Shown: piece after piece, positions 6,710 through 11,494 of the stretch | Position numbering within the stretch: the stretch's first letter is position 1 | Layout: each line of letters opens with the position of its first letter | From: Sphingobium sp. | GTDB taxonomy: Bacteria > Pseudomonadota > Alphaproteobacteria > Sphingomonadales > Sphingomonadaceae | DNA length: 11,494 nucleotides | Reading direction: 5' to 3' | NCBI GenBank assembly: GCA_020051025.1 | Contig: JAGVJS010000202.1 | Span: 1-11,494, forward strand | Translations under genes and position numbers: made by a program | The notes under the pieces: model-generated | Databases searched by the model: none | Told to the model about the DNA's origin: nothing | Seen by the model: the letters and a program-made list of their open reading frames with translations, nothing else

Positions 6710-8046
6710 GCGATGGCTCCCAGCGTCTGGAGCAGCGGCAGGAAGGTCGGGAAGCTGGTCGCCACCGGGCGCATGTCGTCGATAGTGACGCCGTCCTTCG
6801 ACACCAGCCCCGCCACGGCAAAGCTCATCGCGATGCGATGGTCCAGCTTGGTCGCGATCGGCCCGCCGCCCGGCAGCAAAGCGCCGCCGCTACCCTCGAT
6901 AATGATGCCGTCTTCCAGTTCCTCCACGGTCACGCCAATCGCGCGCAGACCTTCGGCCATGGTGGCGATCCGATCGGATTCCTTGACGCGCAGTTCCTCC
7001 AGGCCCCGGAAGATGCTGCGTCCTTCTGCGAAGGCCGCTGCGATGAAGGCGACGGGATATTCGTCGATCATGCTGGGCGCACGCGCCGGATCAGGCTCCA
7101 CACCCTTCAGCGCCGATGCGGTGACGATCAGGTCGCCGACCGGCTCGCCGCCGACTTCGCGGGCGTTCACCACTTCGATCGACCCGCCCATTTCGCGCAG
7201 CAGGTCGATCAGACCCGCGCGTGTGTCGTTCAGCCCCACATTGGCGATCGTCACCTGCGACCCCGGCACCAGTAGCGCTGCGACCATGGGGAAGGCGGCG
7301 GAAGACGGGTCGCCCGGCACCACGATATTCTGTGGCTTCAATTCCGCTTCACCGACCAGTGTGATGATGCGCGTGCCGTCCGCCTGCACCTCGACCTTCA
7401 GCTCTGCGCCGAAACCCCTGAGCATGCGTTCGCTGTGATCGCGAGTCGGGATCGGTTCGACGACGCGGGTGATGCCCGGCGTGTTGAGGCCGGCCAGCAG
7501 GATCGCCGACTTCACCTGCGCCGACGCGACGGGCAGGGTGTAATCCAGCGGCACGGCGGGGCAGGCGCCTTTCATGGTGAGCGGCAGGCGATCGCCCGGA
7601 CTGGTGGTGAAACTGGCGCCGGTCCGCGACAGCGGCTGCGTCACCCGCGCCATCGGCCGCTTGCTGAGTGATGCGTCGCCGGTGAAAGTCGCGGTCAGAT
7701 CATGGCTGGCGAGCAGGCCCATCAGCAGGCGGGTTGACGTGCCGCTATTGCCCATGTCCAGCGCCGTTTCGGGCTGGAGCAGGCCGCCCACGCCCACGCC
7801 ATGGATATGCCACACGCCGTCTTCGTCGCGTTCGATGGTCGCGCCCATGGCGCGCATCGCGGCGGCGGTCGCCAGCACATCCTCGCCTTCCAGCAGGCCT
7901 TCGACACGGCTTTCGCCAATGGCCAGCGCCGACAGCATCAGCGACCGGTGGGAAATGCTCTTGTCGCCCGGCACGGTGACGCTGCCCGCCAAAGCGGGCG
8001 CGGCGGTGAAGGTGCGGGGGGTGGCTTGATCGTTATGCTGGGTCAC
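6706..8046 (-). CDS. aroA: 3-phosphoshikimate 1-carboxyvinyltransferase (EPSP synthase), class II
   Basis: A 446-residue enzyme of the shikimate pathway: it joins phosphoenolpyruvate to shikimate 3-phosphate on the way to aromatic amino acids. Active-site features seen are GDKSISHRS (27-35), NSGTSTR (100-106), SAQVK (175-179), RDHSE (202-206), NDTR (273-276), IDEYP with catalytic D328, KESDR with E356, and LDHR (401-404). GDKS, SAQVK, R-x-H-S/T-E and N-x-T-R together are the published marks of class II EPSP synthases such as Agrobacterium CP4, and much of the rest resembles CP4. G102 occupies the position where CP4 has its Ala100. The start is GTG (8044-8046), preceded by GGAT about 10 bases upstream. 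The gene overlaps cmk by 4 bases and diverges from the FYDLN gene across 147 bases. Confidence 0.97.
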   Translation of the reverse strand: MTQHNDQATPRTFTAAPALAGSVTVPGDKSISHRSLMLSALAIGESRVEGLLEGEDVLATAAAMRAMGATIERDEDGVWHIHGVGVGGLLQPETALDMGNSGTSTRLLMGLLASHDLTATFTGDASLSKRPMARVTQPLSRTGASFTTSPGDRLPLTMKGACPAVPLDYTLPVASAQVKSAILLAGLNTPGITRVVEPIPTRDHSERMLRGFGAELKVEVQADGTRIITLVGEAELKPQNIVVPGDPSSAAFPMVAALLVPGSQVTIANVGLNDTRAGLIDLLREMGGSIEVVNAREVGGEPVGDLIVTASALKGVEPDPARAPSMIDEYPVAFIAAAFAEGRSIFRGLEELRVKESDRIATMAEGLRAIGVTVEELEDGIIIEGSGGALLPGGGPIATKLDHRIAMSFAVAGLVSKDGVTIDDMRPVATSFPTFLPLLQTLGAIA

Positions 8047-8193
8047 GGGCTATCCGTTGTCATGGAACCGAAAAAATGCGAGCGGCTTTTGACAGCGCGG
8101 TTTCGCTATGGCAAGGCGCCCGACGTTTCGCGGGCAACATGCGTTGCGCCGCGTGATTTCTGTTTTGAGCATCGAAGAAGGAACAGGCCGGAC

Positions 8194-8523
8194 ATGGTGA
8201 AGGCTGAATGGGGCACGAAGCGGACCTGCCCGAAATGCGCGACTCGCTTCTATGACCTGGGCAAGGATGACCCGGTAACCTGCATCAATTGCGGCAGTGC
8301 CTGGGAACCGGAACCGGTGCTGAAGTCGAAGCAGCCGCTGCCTTATGAGGAAGCGCCCAAGAAGGTGATCGAGACCGCCGACGGCGAGCTGGAATCGGCT
8401 GATGACGATCTGGACATCGACGTCGATGACGACGGCGATTCGCCGGATAATGACGTCGATCTGGGCGGCGATGACGACCTGGGCGTCGACGCTGGCAACG
8501 ACGACGACAACGACGACAATTAA
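8194..8523 (+). CDS. FYDLN acid domain (TIGR02300-type) zinc-ribbon protein
   Basis: A 109-residue protein of unknown function. The N-terminal third is a compact zinc ribbon with C12-x2-C15 and C30-x2-C33, holding the name-giving RFYDLGKDDPVTC segment (18-30; FYDLG here). A short linker leads to a strikingly acidic tail: 21 of the 40 residues from 70 to 109 are Asp, with no Lys or Arg, so it is presumably disordered. The ribbon resembles nucleic-acid or protein-binding ribbons, but no activity is known to me. The ATG at 8194 has an AGG about 10 bases upstream and an AAGAAGGAA further up; a longer in-frame extension to 7801 would run through aroA antisense and is rejected. Family members occur in Alphaproteobacteria, and I recall them beside aroA. 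No convincing promoter was found in 8047-8193. Confidence 0.9.
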   Translation: MVKAEWGTKRTCPKCATRFYDLGKDDPVTCINCGSAWEPEPVLKSKQPLPYEEAPKKVIETADGELESADDDLDIDVDDDGDSPDNDVDLGGDDDLGVDAGNDDDNDDN

Positions 8524-8536
8524 TTGAAATTTCTGC

Positions 8537-8565
8537 TTGCCAACGGGGTCGGACGACCCTAGAGG
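8537..8565 (+). promoter_or_regulatory. Possible promoter of the tRNA-Ala pair
   Basis: TTGCCA (8537-8542) and TAGAGG (8560-8565) are spaced by exactly 17 bases and predict a start near 8572, about 39 bases before the first tRNA-Ala. The spacer contains a 5-bp inverted repeat, GGGTC-GGAC-GACCC (8546-8559), which could alternatively be a weak terminator for the gene just upstream. Confidence 0.45.
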
Positions 8566-8576
8566 CAGCGACCTCC

Positions 8577-8602
8577 GAAGCGCCGGACCCAAGCGGCGCT
8601 TC
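8577..8602 (+). terminator. Hairpin between the FYDLN gene and tRNA-Ala
   Basis: GAAGCGCC (8577-8584) and GGCGCTTC (8595-8602) make a perfect 8-bp stem with a 10-base loop, 8 bases before the tRNA. There is no T-run. It is either a terminator-like structure or the 5' leader of the tRNA precursor, removed by RNase P. Confidence 0.35.
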
Positions 8603-8610
8603 ACTGGTAC

Positions 8611-8686
8611 GGGGCCTTAGCTCAGCTGGGAGAGCGCCTGCATGGCATGCAGGAGGTCAGCGGTTCGATCCCGCTAGGCTCCACCA
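8611..8686 (+). tRNA. tRNA-Ala (anticodon GGC), copy 1
   Basis: A 76-base tRNA with encoded CCA. The acceptor arm GGGGCCT pairs with AGGCTCC with one G-U. The anticodon stem CCTGC/GCAGG holds loop ATGGCAT, so the anticodon is GGC, reading Ala GCC/GCU. The T-arm is AGCGG-TTCGATC-CCGCT. It is identical base for base to the copy at 8774. Confidence 0.97.
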
Positions 8687-8704
8687 TTTCGCCTTCGGCG
8701 AAAT
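8686..8704 (+). terminator. Hairpin at the 3' end of tRNA-Ala copy 1
   Basis: ATTTCGCC (8686-8693) and GGCGAAAT (8697-8704) form a perfect 8-bp stem with a three-base loop that begins on the last A of the CCA end. It has no long T-run. It may act as a 3' processing or stability element, or as a partial terminator before the second tRNA. Confidence 0.4.
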
Positions 8705-8773
8705 ATCATATGTGACCAACGGCATAGCCGGACATGGTCCGACCAAAGGGTTGCGGCGATGCCGCGACAGGAT

Positions 8774-8849
8774 GGGGCCTTAGCTCAGCTGGGAGAGCGC
8801 CTGCATGGCATGCAGGAGGTCAGCGGTTCGATCCCGCTAGGCTCCACCA
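8774..8849 (+). tRNA. tRNA-Ala (anticodon GGC), copy 2
   Basis: Identical over all 76 bases to the copy at 8611, 87 bases downstream of it. The flanking sequences differ, so the duplication is limited to the gene. GTTGCGGC-GAT-GCCGCGAC (8753-8771) can form a hairpin with one G-U pair just before the 5' end. Co-transcription with copy 1 is likely; no separate promoter is evident. Confidence 0.97.
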
Positions 8850-8887
8850 ATTTCCGTAATCCAGCGCGACGGCTTAGGCCTCTTCAA

Positions 8888-8903
8888 CATGGCGATCGCC
8901 ATG
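8888..8903. repeat. 16-bp perfect palindrome
   Basis: CATGGCGATCGCCATG is a perfect 16-bp palindrome in the non-coding stretch after tRNA-Ala copy 2. A second inverted repeat, GTGATA...TATCAC with a 10-base spacer, follows at 8938-8959. Either could be an operator or a transcript hairpin. Apart from these, bases 8850-9024 show nothing I recognise. Confidence 0.5.
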
Positions 8904-9024
8904 GGCTTTCCTGGCATGAGCCGGGCTTTCGGCTTCTGTGATATCGGACGGGTTATCACGGCTCTATCGCAGCGGCGGCTAACGACCAGAAATTGCCGGT
9001 CGAGCCATCGATTGCATTTCCAAA

Positions 9025-9052
9025 TTGCCGACATAGTGCTGGGCGCTACAAT
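9025..9052 (+). promoter_or_regulatory. Sigma70-like promoter of the small membrane gene
   Basis: TTGCCG (9025-9030) and TACAAT (9047-9052) are separated by 16 bases; TACAAT is one mismatch from TATAAT. The predicted start, about 7 bases after the -10, falls at 9059-9060, on the ATG of the next gene, implying a leaderless mRNA. Confidence 0.58.
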
Positions 9053-9059
9053 ACCTCGG

Positions 9060-9290
9060 ATGAAGGACACGATCATCGGCTTCGTTGCGCTATTCGGCAG
9101 CGCGATCTTCGCTTGGCATCTAATCGCCGGATGGAAATCGGGAGACATGGATGTCCCCGTTACGAGTTTTGTTCATGGCCATCGGGTTAACAGCCCCGCC
9201 CTGTTTTGGTTTTGCGCCTTTTATAACGTGATGTTCCTGATGGGCGGGGTCTTCATCCTCGGCAATTCGCTTGGGCTATATCGTCTGTAA
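9060..9290 (+). CDS. Small two-helix membrane protein, function unknown
   Basis: I do not recognise this 76-residue protein. It has two hydrophobic segments likely to span the inner membrane, about 4-24 (TIIGFVALFGSAIFAWHLIAG) and 46-69, joined by a polar loop with KSGDMDVP and FVHGHRVNSP. It ends LGLYRL. The same frame stays open back to an ATG at 8889, but the extra residues are Arg-rich and unlike a membrane protein. The ATG at 9060 coincides with the start predicted by the promoter at 9025-9052 and has no Shine-Dalgarno, as expected for a leaderless message. GC over 9061-9300 is about 52% by hand count, against about 68% in single rows of rpsA and aroA, so foreign or fast-evolving origin is possible. 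It could be spurious, but the hydrophobic pattern and promoter argue for a real gene. Confidence 0.58.
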   Translation: MKDTIIGFVALFGSAIFAWHLIAGWKSGDMDVPVTSFVHGHRVNSPALFWFCAFYNVMFLMGGVFILGNSLGLYRL

Positions 9291-9364
9291 TTCCTCAATT
9301 TCGCTTGTTAAACGACAGTCCGCTCCCCACCCAACTCAGCCATCAAGGCAACGTCGCCGGCCGT

Positions 9365-11478
9365 TCACACCAGGCTGACGAAGCTGTCCATCACCCGCTT
9401 GCGGCCGGCCGTCTCGAAATCGATCTCCAGCTTGTTGCCTTCGATCTCCGCGACGGTGCCATAGCCGAATTTCTGGTGAAACACGCGCAGGCCCACGCTC
9501 ATGTCGCTACGCCCCTTGTTGCCCAGCGACACGGCCGACGCCCGCGCTTCCACGATCCGCACCGGCTCCTTGCTGAACTGACCGGTCGATTGCGCCCGTT
9601 GCCAGCCCGGCCCGCGCCCTGATCCGCGCGCGACATCGGCGAAGGGATCGTCCCGTTCCGACCAGTTGGCCCGCCACAGCGACGCGCCACCTGACATGCT
9701 GCTTTCCGATTCGACATGCTCGGGCGGCAATTCGCCGACGAATCGCGACGGGATGCTGCTGGTCCACTGGCCGTAGATGCGGCGGTTGGCGGCATGCAGG
9801 ATGGTGCAGCGCTTGCGCGCCCGCGTGATCGCCACATAGGCTAGCCGTCGTTCCTCCTCCAGGCTGTTCAAACCGCCTTCGTCCAGTGCGCGCTGCGACG
9901 GAAAGATGCCTTCCTCCCAGCCCGCCAGGAACACCGTGTCGAACTCCAGCCCCTTGGCGGCGTGGATGGTCATGATCGTGACCTTGCGCTCGTCCCGCTG
10001 CGCCTCATTGTCCATGACGAGGCTGACATGCTCCAGGAAGGCGCCCAGCGTCTCATATTCTTCCATCGCCCGCGCCAGTTCGGACAGGTTTTCCAGTCGC
10101 CCCGCGCTTTCGGTCGTGCGCTCGGCCTGCAACATCGCGGTATAGCCGCTCTCGTCCAATATCTGCCGCGCCAGCTCCGCATGGGGCAATTGCGCCGCCC
10201 GGTCCCGCCACCGCGCCAGATCGCCCACGAAATTGCCCAGCGACCGCCGCGCCTGCGGTGTCAGTTCGTCGGTATCGAGTATCCGCGCCGCCGCCAGCGT
10301 CAGCGGAATGCCCTCCGCCCGCGCCAGCCGGTGCAACTTCTCCACCGCCTTGTCGCCCAGGCCCCGCTTGGGCACGTTCACGATCCGCTCGAACGCCAGA
10401 TCGTCGGCCGGCTGGTTCACCAGCCGCAGATAGGCGAGCGCATCGCGGATTTCCGCCCGCTCATAGAATCGAAAACCGCCCACGATTCGATAGGGCAGGC
10501 CGATCTGGATGAACCGGTCTTCAAACTCGCGAGTTTGGTGCTGGGCGCGGACGAGAATCGCCACCTCATCCAATGACCCGCCCTTGCGCTGCACCGATTC
10601 GATTTCGTCGCCAATGCGCCGGGCCTCCTCCGGCCCGTCCCAAACGCCGACCACCTGCACCTTTTCGCCGACGTCAATGTCGGTCCACAGCGTCTTGCCC
10701 AGGCGATTGCCATTTTCCGCAATTACCCCCGACGCCGCGCCCAATATATGCGGCGTGGAGCGATAATTCTGTTCCAGCCGGATGATGGTCGCGCCCGGAA
10801 AATCCTTCTCGAACCGCAGGATATTCGCCACCTCTGCGCCGCGCCATGAATAGATGGACTGGTCGTCATCGCCCACGCAGCAGATATTCTTGCGCGTCTG
10901 GGCCAGTAGCCGCAGCCACAGATATTGGCTGCTATTGGTGTCCTGATATTCGTCCACCATGATGTAGCGGAAGCGCTGCTGATATTGCTCCAGCACGTCG
11001 CGATGCGTCTTCAAAATTGTCAGAGTATGCAGCAGCAAGTCACCGAAATCACAGGCATTTACATCGCGCAACCGTGCCTGATATGCCGCGTAGAGTTTCT
11101 GCCCCTTGCCATGGGCATAACCTTCCGCTTCGCCCGCGCCGACATCGGCGGGTGTCCATCCCTTATTCTTCCACTGGTCGATCAGGCCCGCCAGCTGCCG
11201 CACCGGCCAGCGCTTCTCGTCAATCCCCTCCGCCTGCACCAGCTGCTTGAGCAGCCGCAACTGGTCGTCGGTGTCGAGGATGGTGAAATTGGATTGCAGC
11301 CCGACCAGTTCGGCATGACGGCGCAGCATCTTGGCGGCGATCGCATGGAAGGTGCCGAGCCAGGGCATGCCCTCCACCGCGTCGCCGATCATCCGGCCGA
11401 CGCGCGCGCGCATTTCCCGCGCCGCCTTGTTGGTGAAAGTCACGGCCAGGATTTCGGACGGCCAGGCGCGCTTGGTTG
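9365..11478 (-). CDS. uvrD: UvrD/PcrA-type superfamily 1 DNA helicase (5' end missing)
   Basis: A 3'-5' DNA helicase used in nucleotide excision and mismatch repair and in clearing proteins from DNA. Helicase motifs appear in order: AVTFTNKAAREM (Ia), GTFHAIA, VDEYQDT (II, 10937-10957), GDDDQSIYSWRG (III), LEQNYRS (IV), MTIHAAKGLEFDTVFLAGWEEG (split here: TIHAAKGLEFD, V) and YVAITRARKR (VI). The Walker A motif I lies beyond the window. The C-terminal GLRVFHQKFGYGTVAEIEG looks like the Tudor-like domain by which PcrA/UvrD contacts RNA polymerase. The frame continues past the GTG at 11443 (KRAWPSEILAVTFTNK), so that codon is Val within the protein, not a start. Genomic sequence ends at 11478, where adapter bases begin. 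UvrD and PcrA are not separable from this fragment. It converges on the small membrane gene across 74 bases with no clear terminator. Confidence 0.95.
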
Positions 11479-11494
11479 AGATCGGAAGAGCACA
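11479..11494 (+). other. Illumina TruSeq adapter remnant at contig end
   Basis: The last 16 bases, AGATCGGAAGAGCACA, are identical to the start of the TruSeq read-1 adapter. They follow the interrupted uvrD coding sequence and run to the last base of the window. This is library sequence left in the assembly, not part of the genome. Confidence 0.95.

Noticed and set aside
6197..7438. 413-codon open frame opposite cmk and aroA
   Set aside because: It spans two well-supported genes, shows no domain or start signal, and has a low-complexity Ser/Arg/Pro-rich translation.
8089..8112. TTGACA followed by TATGGC as a promoter for the FYDLN gene
   Set aside because: The spacer is only 12 bases and the -10 is poor; at 17 bases the sequence is CAAGGC, which is not promoter-like.
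7801..8193. In-frame extension of the FYDLN gene upstream
   Set aside because: It runs antisense through aroA and contains no family sequence; the conserved protein starts at 8194.
8611..8849. tRNA-Ala copies as ends of an integrated element
   Set aside because: The 87 bases between them hold no gene, there is no integrase, and no copy of the tRNA 3' end recurs before uvrD.
8759..8941. 60-residue frame over tRNA-Ala copy 2
   Set aside because: The peptide GALAQLGERLHGMQEVSGSI is simply the translation of the tRNA gene, a common false annotation. The same applies to the frame over tRNA-Leu (3459-3668).
1..11494. CRISPR array, insertion sequence, phage, defence or toxin-antitoxin module
   Set aside because: No spaced repeats, transposase, terminal repeats or recognisable module genes were seen on either strand.

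Overview
The window reads as the end of a draft contig from a high-GC alphaproteobacterium, most likely a sphingomonad (Sphingobium/Sphingomonas-like). The reasons are the aroA-cmk-rpsA-ihfB order, a FYDLN-type acidic zinc-ribbon protein of the kind found in Alphaproteobacteria, an EPSP synthase of the Agrobacterium CP4 class, and the N-terminus of ribosomal protein S1. Genus assignment is inference from protein character, not a database match.

Left part (1-3451). The 3' end of alaS is followed by a nucleoside 2-deoxyribosyltransferase-like protein that unusually begins with a signal peptide. Glutaminase glsA comes next. It converges on a Kef-type cation/proton antiporter, and the two genes share a TTAA across their stop codons.

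Middle part (3452-8046), all on the minus strand. In transcription order this is aroA, cmk (ATGA overlap), a terminator, rpsA with a structured leader, a very strong terminator, ihfB with its own sigma70-like promoter, and tRNA-Leu(UAA). This is the classic chromosomal block linking shikimate synthesis, CMP recycling, translation and nucleoid architecture. Here it is split by terminators into three apparent transcription units.

Right part (8047-11494). Divergent from aroA is the FYDLN zinc-ribbon gene, followed by two identical tRNA-Ala(GGC) genes. Next comes a short stretch of lower GC with a 76-residue two-helix membrane protein whose promoter predicts a leaderless mRNA. The window ends in the 3' two-thirds or more of uvrD/pcrA on the minus strand. 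The last 16 bases are not genomic: they match the start of the Illumina TruSeq adapter.

Most of the window is ordinary core genome. I see no mobile element, CRISPR array, toxin-antitoxin pair, phage or defence system. The points worth a second look are the adapter remnant, the exported deoxyribosyltransferase-like protein, the leaderless small membrane gene, the rpsA leader and a residue-level feature of the EPSP synthase.
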